This document shows, one piece after another, positions 20,023-27,869 of a DNA stretch of 64,000 bases. The stretch spans positions 1,048,501 through 1,112,500 of the forward strand of contig NZ_PDCM01000001.1 in NCBI RefSeq assembly GCF_008634025.1. Reading direction: 5' to 3'. Origin of the DNA: Streptomyces albofaciens JCM 4342. Lineage in GTDB: Bacteria > Actinomycetota > Actinomycetes > Streptomycetales > Streptomycetaceae. The notes beneath the pieces are model-generated. The model was given only the letters and a program-made list of their open reading frames with translations, ran no database searches and was not told the DNA's origin. Every line of letters starts with the position of its first letter. Within the stretch, counting starts at the first letter, position 1. Position numbers and translations under genes: made by a program.

Positions 20023-20901
20023 TCAGACCATACCTGAGAGGCCGCCGGTCTTGGGGCCCCGGGCGGCGGCCGTGATGCCCTGCCACCAGCCCTCGATACG
20101 GCGGTACAACTCAGCTCCTTGGAGGACACGGACGACCAGGCAGCCGTGATATTCCTCGCCGACGTTCTTGCGGACGGTTTTCGGGTTGTGCTTCTTCAGT
20201 GTCGTCTTGCCGAAGGTGGCGACGTCGACGCCGACCAGATCCGCCCAGTAGCGCTCGGACGCGGCCACGTCGGCGGATTCGTGGATCATCACGCGGAACC
20301 GCAGCTGGTCGGGCCCGATGGCCAGCAGGTTCAGCCAGGCCAGATAGACCTGGATCATGGTCGGGTCGCTGTTGATGAAGGTGACGGTCTCCGACATGCG
20401 GTACGGCTTGCTCTTCGACCCCTCGGACCAGTAGAGCCCGACACCCACCAACATCAGTTCACGGTCGGAAAGCGTGCCGATCTCTGCCATCGCCGAGGAC
20501 TTCGTCTGTTGCCGCGCCCTGTCGCGCACCTCCAGTTCGTGCTCCCAGCGTTTGCGGTTCGCGAGTTTCGCCTGCTCCGCGAGCGTCCGCCGAGGTGGCG
20601 GCTTGGGCAGGTCGCGGACCCACAGGGAGATCGAGCTCTTCGAGCAGCCCAGCTCGACCTGGATCTCGTCGTACGTCATCCCCCGTCCCCGCAGCTCCCG
20701 CGCCTTCGCCCGGAGGTCGTCCTTCGCGTTCGGGCGGCGGGTCCAGTCGGGAGGGGGTTCGCCTTCCAGGAGGCGGTTGAGGATGTCGTTGTTGTGGATG
20801 TGGAGGCGGTCGCGGATCTGGCGGCGGCTCAGGCCCGCGCGGCGGAGGGTGACGGCCTGGTCGCGCAGGGACTCGAAGTCCGCTCGTGTGTGGTGGTGCA
20901 T
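20023..20901 (-). CDS. HTH protein with LAGLIDADG-like domain, next to tRNA-Gln
   Basis: 292 aa, a family I remember from several Streptomyces genomes without a known function. Two helix-turn-helix-like segments are visible (about residues 18-45 and 64-98; the second contains MTYDEIQVELGCSKSSISLWV). The C-terminal half contains LVGVGLYWSEG (residues 151-161), resembling a LAGLIDADG helix, followed by FINSDPTMIQVYLAWL and a Lys/Asn-rich TTLKKHNPKTVRKN. This layout recalls LAGLIDADG-type homing endonucleases or WhiA-like proteins. The stop is 8 nt from the mature tRNA-Gln 5' end on the same strand, so mRNA and tRNA are probably one primary transcript cut by RNase P. Confidence 0.65.
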   Translation of the reverse strand: MHHHTRADFESLRDQAVTLRRAGLSRRQIRDRLHIHNNDILNRLLEGEPPPDWTRRPNAKDDLRAKARELRGRGMTYDEIQVELGCSKSSISLWVRDLPKPPPRRTLAEQAKLANRKRWEHELEVRDRARQQTKSSAMAEIGTLSDRELMLVGVGLYWSEGSKSKPYRMSETVTFINSDPTMIQVYLAWLNLLAIGPDQLRFRVMIHESADVAASERYWADLVGVDVATFGKTTLKKHNPKTVRKNVGEEYHGCLVVRVLQGAELYRRIEGWWQGITAAARGPKTGGLSGMV

Positions 20902-21057
20902 GCGCTCAGCTTCGGGCCGGGCGGTGTACAGAGGTGTCGAAAATGTGGGCGATTCAACAGTTCGAGGGAATACGAGTCGGTACCCGTCCGTAACGGTGCA
21001 CTCGCGTGCAGAGCGCTCGACGGAAAAACGCGTGCGGGCGCCCGTAGGCTGGTCGGT

Positions 21058-22563
21058 ATGACCGCAACGGGGGCAATCGAAGCAACGGGTGCGAGGGACG
21101 CGCCCGCCGGGCCGTGGTGGTGGCCACGGCGGCGGAGCGCTGTCCTGGACGTGTCGCTGGCCGTCGTCTCGACGCTGGAGACCGTGTTCGAGGGGATGGA
21201 CTTCGCCGGGGACTCCGGGCTGCCGTTGTGGACGGGGCTGCTCCTCGGGCTGGTCGTGGGCCCGGTGCTGGTGCTGCGCCGCCGCTGGCCGGTGGCCGTG
21301 GTGCTGGTCTCGATCGCGGTGACGCCGACGCAGATGGGCGCGCTGCTGAGCATCGTGGGCCTGTATTCGCTGGCGGTCTCGGACGTGCCGCGCCGGGTGA
21401 TCGGGCTGCTGGCCGGGATGTCGGTGATCGGGACGCTGGTCAGCAGCTTCTTCTCGCTCCGGCAGGACCTGCTCAACGAGCCCGGGTTCCGGCCGCCGAC
21501 GTGGTTCATGCTGGTGATGGCGGTCGCGGTGGGGCTGATCGTGACGGCTCCGCCGGTGCTGTGGGGCCTGTACGTGGGGGCCCGGCGCCGTCTGGTGGAG
21601 AGCCTGCGGGAGCGGGCGGACGGGCTGGAGCGGGAGCTGTCGCTGCTGGCCGACCGGGCCGAGGAGCGGGCGGAGTGGGCCCGTAACGAGGAGCGGACCC
21701 GGATCGCGCGGGAGATGCACGACGTGGTGGCGCACCGGGTGAGCCTGATGGTGGTGCACGCGGCGGCGTTGCAGGCGGTGGCGCTGAAGGACCCGGAGAA
21801 GGCGTCGCGGAACGCGGCCCTGGTGGGGGACATGGGGCGGCAGGCGCTGACCGAGCTGCGGGAGATGCTGGGCGTGCTGCGGAGCGGGGAAGGGGCGTCG
21901 GGCCGGTCGTCGGCGTCGGCGTCGGGCGAGCCGGAGCGTCTGGTGGCGGTGGCGTCCAAGGCGACGGCGACGACGGCGGCGGAGGCCGAGGAAGAAGCCA
22001 CGGGTACGGACGCGGGGGCGGCGGGACCGGCGGAGTCCGGTGCCGCGCGAGGCGCCGGAGCGCGGTCCGGGGTGTCGTCGCGGTCGGCGCAGGCCGGTGG
22101 CGGTGACCGGGTGCGGGGCGGTGCCGCGGTGGCGACGGCGGAGCCGGAGGGCGGCGAGGGGCCGTCGCTGGCGGAGCTGGGTGATCTGGTGGGGCAGTCG
22201 CGGGCGGCCGGGATGGCGGTGGAGCTGTCGGTGGACGGCGCGGCCGCGGAGAGCGGTTATCCGCCGGGGGTGGAGCAGACGGTGTACCGGGTGGTGCAGG
22301 AGGCGCTGACGAACGTGCACAAGCACGCGCCGGGTGCCCGGGCCCGGGTGCGGCTGGCACACCGCGAGGGTGAGGTCGCCGTGCAGGTGGAGAACGGCCC
22401 GTCGGCGGGCGGCGCGGTGGATGTCGGGCTGCCGAGCGGCGGCAACGGCCTGGTCGGCATGCGGGAGCGGGTGACCGGGCTGGGCGGGGTGTTCGTGTCG
22501 GGGCCGACGGAGGCGGGCGGCTTCCGGGTGTCGGCGGTGCTGCCGGGGCGGCAGGGGGGCTGA
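21058..22563 (+). CDS. Orphan sensor histidine kinase, NarL/DesK type
   Basis: 501-aa membrane kinase. Four or five hydrophobic segments occupy about residues 28-175. The HisKA_3 dimerisation motif IAREMHDVVAHRVSLMVVHA has the phospho-acceptor H221. The HATPase domain starts after about residue 395 with the N-box EALTNVHKHAPGA and the G-box GGNGLVGMRERV. About 95 low-complexity Ala/Gly/Ser/Glu residues (about 276-372) separate the two catalytic domains. A -10-like TAGGCT ends 7 nt before the ATG, so the transcript may be leaderless. No response-regulator gene is adjacent; the orphan NarL-type regulator at 3619-4398 is of the matching class, but pairing them is speculation. Confidence 0.88.
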   Translation: MTATGAIEATGARDAPAGPWWWPRRRSAVLDVSLAVVSTLETVFEGMDFAGDSGLPLWTGLLLGLVVGPVLVLRRRWPVAVVLVSIAVTPTQMGALLSIVGLYSLAVSDVPRRVIGLLAGMSVIGTLVSSFFSLRQDLLNEPGFRPPTWFMLVMAVAVGLIVTAPPVLWGLYVGARRRLVESLRERADGLERELSLLADRAEERAEWARNEERTRIAREMHDVVAHRVSLMVVHAAALQAVALKDPEKASRNAALVGDMGRQALTELREMLGVLRSGEGASGRSSASASGEPERLVAVASKATATTAAEAEEEATGTDAGAAGPAESGAARGAGARSGVSSRSAQAGGGDRVRGGAAVATAEPEGGEGPSLAELGDLVGQSRAAGMAVELSVDGAAAESGYPPGVEQTVYRVVQEALTNVHKHAPGARARVRLAHREGEVAVQVENGPSAGGAVDVGLPSGGNGLVGMRERVTGLGGVFVSGPTEAGGFRVSAVLPGRQGG

Positions 22564-22605
22564 GGCCGGCCCCCGGCCCGTACGGCTTCCGCGGCCCCGC
22601 CCGCC

Positions 22606-23208
22606 TCAGTGTCCCGCTGCCCCCGTCCGCGACTCCGAGCCCGGCCCCGACCCGGAGCCCGCCCCCGCTGCACTCAGCCGTACCGGCCGTACGCCGAGGA
22701 CGAGGGTGTTCAGGGCCTGGTCGATGTCCGGGCCGAGGTACCAGTCGCCGGTGTGGTCGAGGCTGTAGACGCGGCCTTCGGTGTCGATGGCGAGGACGGC
22801 CTGGCCGCCGGCTTCCTGGCCGAGCGGGGCGACGTCGGTCTCCAGGGCGCGGCCGAGGTCGCCGAGGGTGCGGGCGAGGTGGAGGCCGTACAGCGGGTCG
22901 AGGGTGAAGGGGGTGGGGGCGATGTGGCGGCCGGGCCCGGTGGGGTTGATGTCCAGGCCGCCGAACTCGGCCCACGCCTCGACGGCGGCGGGGAAGACGG
23001 TGTGCCGGTGGCCGGCGGGGGAGGTGTGGGTGCGCAGGGCGTCGGCCCAGAGTTCGGCCTGTTGCATGTCCCAGCGGCCGGGGCGCCAGCCGGCGTCCTG
23101 GAGGGCCGCGTCGACGGCGACGGGGAAGCGGGTGGCCGCGCTGCGGGAGCGGTCGTAGACCGGGGCGACGGGGGCCGCGGAGTCGGCGGACGGTGCGGTG
23201 GGGGGCAT
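22606..23208 (-). CDS. SUKH-3-like immunity-type protein
   Basis: 200 aa. The pattern matches SUKH-3 domains: RFPVAVDAALQDAGWRPGR, then AWAEFGGLDI, a FTLDPLYG segment, and a C-terminal LAIDTEGRVYSLDHTGDWYLGPDIDQALNTL. SUKH proteins act as cytoplasmic immunity proteins against polymorphic-toxin nucleases and deaminases. The gene starts 8 nt after the stop of a YwqJ-like deaminase gene on the same strand, the classic toxin-then-immunity order. The last about 20 residues are Gly/Ser-rich. The ATG at 23208 has only a distant GGGAG. No toxin delivery genes are nearby. Confidence 0.75.
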   Translation of the reverse strand: MPPTAPSADSAAPVAPVYDRSRSAATRFPVAVDAALQDAGWRPGRWDMQQAELWADALRTHTSPAGHRHTVFPAAVEAWAEFGGLDINPTGPGRHIAPTPFTLDPLYGLHLARTLGDLGRALETDVAPLGQEAGGQAVLAIDTEGRVYSLDHTGDWYLGPDIDQALNTLVLGVRPVRLSAAGAGSGSGPGSESRTGAAGH

Positions 23209-23216
23209 GGTGCTGG

Positions 23217-23729
23217 TCAGCTCCCTGCGTGCGTGCCGATGGGCATGACGCCGAAGAAGGCGAGGAGGGCGTCGCAGGAGCGACAGGGGGGAGCGTAGCT
23301 TCCGTGCAGGGGGTCGCCGTCCTCGCGGATGTGCCGGGCGGTGATCTTGGAGTGTTTCAGGGAGCGGCGGGCCTCGCCGTTGGTGAGGGGCTTGCGGGAG
23401 GCGCGTTTGCCGCGGTTGGCCTCGACGGCGGTCAGGTGGCGGCTCAGCAGGACGGCTTCGGGGCAGCGCCCGGTGAAGCGTTCGCGCTGGGCGGTGGCGA
23501 GCGTGTCGAGGAAGTCCTGCACGAGGTGGTGGAGCGTGGGCGGCTGTTCGGCCTTGCTCGCGGTGCAGGTGAGGGTGCGTCCGCGTACGGACAGGGCGGC
23601 GCCGACGGTGGGGAGGATGCCGTCGCGGCGGTGGCGGAGGGCAGGCGGACGGTCGTCGTCCGCGGTGCCGCTCCAGCCGACGCGGGGGTCTCCCGTGGCG
23701 GCGGTCTTCTGGTGTGCCGTGGTGCGCAT
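23217..23729 (-). CDS. YwqJ-like deaminase-fold protein
   Basis: 170 aa. The deaminase-fold zinc motifs are visible as C89-P-E91 in GRCPEAVLLSRHL and C149-x-x-C152 in APPCRSCDALL; this Cys-Pro-Glu plus CxxC layout matches the YwqJ-like deaminases seen as C-terminal toxins in polymorphic toxin systems. Here the domain stands alone with a short 40-residue lead and no export, WXG or RHS region. A SUKH-3 gene follows 8 nt downstream. The ATG at 23729 is chosen over an upstream GTG that would add a Pro-rich stretch; neither start is strongly supported. The substrate (nucleic acid base or nucleotide) is unknown. Confidence 0.7.
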   Translation of the reverse strand: MRTTAHQKTAATGDPRVGWSGTADDDRPPALRHRRDGILPTVGAALSVRGRTLTCTASKAEQPPTLHHLVQDFLDTLATAQRERFTGRCPEAVLLSRHLTAVEANRGKRASRKPLTNGEARRSLKHSKITARHIREDGDPLHGSYAPPCRSCDALLAFFGVMPIGTHAGS

Positions 23730-24059
23730 GGTCAGTGCTTTTCCCTCCCCGAATCCCCGGGACGCCGGAGGTCCCCCGCAAGGGTAGGGGGAGATCAGCC
23801 TGCCAAATGCCCCGGGTCTTGGGGAAGTCGGGTGGGCTGTCGGTGATGTCACGGTTGTGTCCGGGTCCGGTCGCGGTACGGGCACCGGTCCGGCGGGGGG
23901 CGGCGGACGGGTGCGCGGTGGGGGCGTGCGGTGAAGTGGGCGATCTGCCGCGGGGGTTGGGGCCGGGGCGGCGGGTGGCCGGCCGATGTGTGCGGGAGAG
24001 CCTGTTGCGGCACGGCATAGGCTGTGCCCAGTAGCCAGAATCAGCCAGGGAGCACCGCC
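23730..24059. other. Divergent promoter region of the deaminase/SUKH cluster
   Basis: This 330-bp gap lies between two divergently read genes and presumably holds both promoters. It is GC-rich, with a -10-like TAGGCT at 24018-24023 for the plus-strand gene and a small hairpin of C- and G-runs near 23753-23780. I see no ORF with real coding character in it. Confidence 0.4.
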
Positions 24060-25067
24060 ATGACGTCAGGTCGGCACGGGCTGGGGGCACCTCCCGGCCC
24101 TCAGGCCGCGGGCCACGCCGCGCCACCGAACTCGGCCTATGCCGGGCAGGTCGTGCACTTCCCGGATCCGGTGCGGGCCGCCCGGTATCCGCGGGGGGTG
24201 CCGGTGGACGGGCGCGGGTTCCCGGACTTCTCGTCGTACGCGCGGGCGGCGGCGGAGATCGCGGAGCCGCCGGAGGGCTTCGGCGTGGACGAGCTGCGGC
24301 TGACGGACTATGTGTCGGCGAACGTGGCGCTGCACGCCGAGGGGCACGAGCTGTGGGAGGACGTGCCGTCGGTGGCGACGCCGCACGGCTGGACGTGGCA
24401 CCACGTGGCGGGTACGCGGCGGATGGAGCTGGTGCCGGTCGACGTGAAGGCGCTGCTGCGGCATCACGGCGGGCTGGCGACGGCGTCGGTGGATCACGGC
24501 AGGCGCGGTACGCGGCCGTTGCAGGACACCCGGCCGGTGCATTTCGGGCTGCCGCACCGGGAGCTGTCGGTGCCGGAGGAGCAGGTGCAGCAGGCCGAGG
24601 AGTCGCTCGGGTACCGGCTGCCGGGTGCGTACCGGGCGTTCCTGAAGGCGGCGGGCGGCTGCGCGCCGGTGGGTGTGGGGCTGCACGCGGATCTGGGGCT
24701 GCTGGTGGACCAGCCGTTCTTCACGGTGCGCGACGAGGCCGCGATGAACGATCTGGTGTACGTCAACAAGTGTCTGCGCGATCACTTCACCAAGGACTAC
24801 CTGGGGGTGGGGTTCGTGCAGGGCGGGGTGATCGCGGTGAAGGTGCGGGGGGACGCGCCGGGGTCGGTGTGGTTCTGCGCGTACGACGACGCCCGGGACC
24901 GGGACGGCCGGCCGGTGCAGGAGCGGTCGGAGCGGCTGCTGCTGCCGTGCGGCGCGGATTTCGACGACTTCCTCCAGCAGTTGGCGGGCAGTCCGCCGGA
25001 GCTGGAGACGGTGGCGAACCTGATGGTGGACGGCGGCTTCGCGCGTGCCGTTCCGGTGGAGGGGTGA
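24060..25067 (+). CDS. WHH (HNH-type) nuclease domain fused to a SUKH domain
   Basis: 335 aa. Residues about 25-145 look like a Tox-WHH nuclease module: a GRGFPDFSSYA opening, GHELWEDVP, then HGWTWHHVAGTRRMELVPVDV with W113-H114-H115, and LLRHHGG (H135, H136), which follows the family WHH...MxLVP...RHxGG pattern. Residues about 165-330 form a SMI1/KNR4-type SUKH domain (VPEEQVQQAEESLGYRLPGAYRAFLKAAGG). Toxin-like and immunity-like domains in one chain imply a self-contained regulated or inactive nuclease. The ATG at 24060 has GGGAG 7 nt upstream. The next gene starts 6 nt after the stop. Confidence 0.75.
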   Translation: MTSGRHGLGAPPGPQAAGHAAPPNSAYAGQVVHFPDPVRAARYPRGVPVDGRGFPDFSSYARAAAEIAEPPEGFGVDELRLTDYVSANVALHAEGHELWEDVPSVATPHGWTWHHVAGTRRMELVPVDVKALLRHHGGLATASVDHGRRGTRPLQDTRPVHFGLPHRELSVPEEQVQQAEESLGYRLPGAYRAFLKAAGGCAPVGVGLHADLGLLVDQPFFTVRDEAAMNDLVYVNKCLRDHFTKDYLGVGFVQGGVIAVKVRGDAPGSVWFCAYDDARDRDGRPVQERSERLLLPCGADFDDFLQQLAGSPPELETVANLMVDGGFARAVPVEG

Positions 25068-25073
25068 GGCGCG

Positions 25074-27794
25074 GTGGTGACGTTCGCGCAGGCGCAGGAG
25101 CGCGCGGAGCGGTGGGTCAACGGTGATGTGCCGGGTCCGTTCCAGCGTGAGGTACGGGTGCGGGAGTTCGAGCTGGGGTTCGTGGCCTGGGCGGAGGACC
25201 GTGAGGGCGGGCCGAGGACGGACGGTGGCCGGTCCCGGTTGGTGATCGCGCGGGACAGCGGGGAGACGACGCTGTGGCCGGGGCTGCCGGTGGGCGAGGT
25301 GATCCGGCGGTACGAGGAGGAGTACGGCGCGGTGGCGGACGCCGCCCCGGCGGAGGCGCCGCCGCAGCGGATCGACCTGGAGGCGACGTCCTTCCTGCTG
25401 ACACCGCCCGAGTGGTTGCAGGAGGCGGCGGACCAGATCGGGCTGGGGGACCGGCGGTCGGGGGAGACGGCCGCGGGGGCCGCCGGAGCCGCGGGGGCTG
25501 CTTCCGTACAGGACGAGCAGCCCGTGGACGACCGGCCCGTACGGGACGAGCAGCCCGTACGGGACGAGCAGCCCGTGCAGGACCGGGTGCCGGAGGGGGC
25601 CACCCCCTGGTCCGGTACCGACGTCCGGGCGGACGAAGGTGGTGACGACCGTTCGGTGGGGCTGCCGGAGACCGTCTTCGCGCCGCCGCTGGCCGGGTTC
25701 GACGAGGAGGACACGCCGCCGCCGAGCGCGCGGCCGGAAGCCAAGACCGAACTGCTCGCGGGCGGCAGTCAGTTGCCGAAGACGATGCTGGCGCCCGCGG
25801 TCGAGGAGCCGGCGGGCGGCGGGCCGGTGCCGCCGCCGATGCCGTCGTCGCCGCCCGGTCCGTCCGCCGGGCCGATGCCGCCCGCCGACACGGCCGGGCT
25901 GGCCGATCTGCCGCCGCCGTCCGGGCCGCCGGTCGCCGATGTGCCGCCGCCACCCGCGTACGCGGGCCCCGGTGGCGGGTCCGGTGCGCCGGGCGGTTCC
26001 GAGGGTCCCGGCGTGCCGCCTCCTCCGCCGTCCGGGCCGCCGGTCGGCGGGGTGCACGCGGCGGCGACGATGCTGACCGACGGCTCGGCGCTGCCCGGGA
26101 ACGCGGGCGGTCCGCCGCCGCCTCCCGGTGTGCCGGGTGCCCGCGACGAGGACCGCGACCGTACGGACGCGGGGGCGCCGGGCTCCGAGGCCGGTTCCCG
26201 GGCCGGCGCCAAGGGCGGCGCGCAGCCGCCTGCCGCCGCGCCCGCGGGCGGGTACATCCCGACGCAGCTCGTCTCGCAGCTGGACGCGGACGAGGTGGAC
26301 CTCAGCGCGGTGGACGGTCCGGACGCGTCGTCCCCCAAGCCGGAACAGCGGCCGGAACAGCAGCCGGAGCGGAAGCCGGAACAGCAGCCGCGGCCGGGCC
26401 CGCCCGCGCCGCCTTCCGGTGGTGTGCACGCCGCCGCGACGATGCTCGCCGGTGACGCCGCCCTCCGTCCCGAGGCGGGCGGCCCCGGCGTACCGCCGCC
26501 CGCCGCGCCCCCCGCCCCGCCGAGCGCCCCCAAGGCGTCCGGCGCGTCCGGCAAGCCGGCCGGCCAGTCGTCCGGCCGGCCGTCCGGTTCCGCCGACGCG
26601 GGTGGTCCGCCCCCGCCGCCGTCCGCCCCGCCCGGCGGCGGTGTGCACGCGGCGGCGACGATGCTCGCGGACGGCGCGGGCGGTCCGGCCGCGCCGGGTC
26701 CCGGCATGCCGCCGCCCGCCGTTCCGGGGCCGCCCGTACAGCAGGCGCCCGGTGTGCCGCCGGGCGCGGGCGCGGGCTCGTACGGCTATCCGCAGGCGCC
26801 GTCCGGGCAGCCGACGGTGGGTCCCGGTTACATGGCCGTACTGAGCTACCGGGCGCCGGACGGTTCGGAGCAGAAGATCGTGCGGCGTTCCGCGCCGGGC
26901 GCGCCGCATCCGGAGTGGCAGCTGCTGCACGAGCTGCGCGGTATGAACGTGCCGCCGCAGCAGGTGGTGGAGCTGCACACGGAGCTGGAGTCGTGCGATC
27001 TGCCGGGCGGGTACTGCGCGCGGATGGTGCGGGAGACGTGGCCGCAGGTGCGGATCAGCCACACCGCGCCGTACGGGACGGAGCACGCGTCGCGGCAGCA
27101 GGGCATGCGTCATCTCCTGGCGCACCAGGGGGAGTTGCACCAGGTGGCGGACGGTCCGGCGCGTCCGGCGCCGGTGCGGGTGCCGTTGCCGCACCCGTCG
27201 CAGGTGCAGCCGGTCCCGCCGGTGCCGCCGCAGGTCCTCGGGCAGGAGCTGGAGCAGTCGTTCGGGCCGCAGGGTGTCTTCCGGTTCGACCAGCGGGCGG
27301 TGTCCCGTCAGGGCGTGCCGGACGTGGTGGCGCAGACGCTGGTGTGGGCCGGGCTGCCGGTGGACTTCGGGCCGTTCTTCTGGGCGCAGGCGCAGCCGGG
27401 CCGTCCGGTGCCGACGCTGGCGGAGCTGGCGGTGGAGCGCGGGGTGCGGCCGGCGGCGGACGCGGGTTCGTACCTGGTCATGGGCAACGACTTCGGGCGT
27501 CAGCTGTGTGTGCAGTACGGGACGGCGCACATCGTGGCGGTGCCGTTGGAGGCGAGTCCGAGCGGCCGGCCCGTGGTGCCGCAGTTCGTGAACAGCGGGC
27601 TGCCGGAGTTCGTGCGCTGTCTGGCGATGCTGGGCCGGATGTGGCGGCTGCGGTACGGGCTGACGCCGGAGCAGGCCGGGCGCTGGACGGTGGATTTCCA
27701 GGCGCAGCTGGTGGCGCTGGACGCGCCCGCGCTGGGGTCGCCGGAGACCTGGTGGTCGGTGCTGCTCGAACAGATGTGGGACGGGCTGCTGTAG
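25074..27794 (+). CDS. Large Imm35-like / XOO_2897-like deaminase / SUKH-4 fusion with Pro-rich linker
   Basis: 906 aa. Residues 1-90 resemble an Imm35/YrhB-type immunity domain (FAQAQERAERWVNGD ... SGETTLWPGLP). Residues about 90-580 are a Pro/Gly/Ala-rich linker with three GVHAAATML blocks. Residues about 585-690 match the XOO_2897-type deaminase pattern: H612-P-E614 followed by an ELHTELESC segment with C641 and C648, then a PYGTEHASRQQGM segment. Residues about 735-905 resemble SUKH-4 (VFRFDQRAV ... YLVMGNDFG ... VPQFVNSGLPEFVRCL). The gene starts 6 nt after the WHH/SUKH gene, so both form one operon. The second zinc motif is CX6C rather than CxxC, so activity is uncertain. Confidence 0.7.
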   Translation: MVTFAQAQERAERWVNGDVPGPFQREVRVREFELGFVAWAEDREGGPRTDGGRSRLVIARDSGETTLWPGLPVGEVIRRYEEEYGAVADAAPAEAPPQRIDLEATSFLLTPPEWLQEAADQIGLGDRRSGETAAGAAGAAGAASVQDEQPVDDRPVRDEQPVRDEQPVQDRVPEGATPWSGTDVRADEGGDDRSVGLPETVFAPPLAGFDEEDTPPPSARPEAKTELLAGGSQLPKTMLAPAVEEPAGGGPVPPPMPSSPPGPSAGPMPPADTAGLADLPPPSGPPVADVPPPPAYAGPGGGSGAPGGSEGPGVPPPPPSGPPVGGVHAAATMLTDGSALPGNAGGPPPPPGVPGARDEDRDRTDAGAPGSEAGSRAGAKGGAQPPAAAPAGGYIPTQLVSQLDADEVDLSAVDGPDASSPKPEQRPEQQPERKPEQQPRPGPPAPPSGGVHAAATMLAGDAALRPEAGGPGVPPPAAPPAPPSAPKASGASGKPAGQSSGRPSGSADAGGPPPPPSAPPGGGVHAAATMLADGAGGPAAPGPGMPPPAVPGPPVQQAPGVPPGAGAGSYGYPQAPSGQPTVGPGYMAVLSYRAPDGSEQKIVRRSAPGAPHPEWQLLHELRGMNVPPQQVVELHTELESCDLPGGYCARMVRETWPQVRISHTAPYGTEHASRQQGMRHLLAHQGELHQVADGPARPAPVRVPLPHPSQVQPVPPVPPQVLGQELEQSFGPQGVFRFDQRAVSRQGVPDVVAQTLVWAGLPVDFGPFFWAQAQPGRPVPTLAELAVERGVRPAADAGSYLVMGNDFGRQLCVQYGTAHIVAVPLEASPSGRPVVPQFVNSGLPEFVRCLAMLGRMWRLRYGLTPEQAGRWTVDFQAQLVALDAPALGSPETWWSVLLEQMWDGLL

Positions 27795-27869
27795 GGGCGG
27801 GTCACCCGGTGTGCCGCCGGTGGCGGCGCTCGACCTGCGGGACGGCCGGGTGACCATGATCCTCTGTAT

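Noticed and set aside
19940..20901. An integrated element with attachment site at tRNA-Gln
   Set aside because: No integrase and no second copy of the tRNA 3' end were seen; the neighbouring gene lies 5' of the tRNA, not at the 3' end where att sites usually sit.
22606..27794. A polymorphic toxin secretion locus
   Set aside because: No T7SS (EssC, WXG100), RHS, T6SS or signal-bearing effector is present; the proteins look cytoplasmic.
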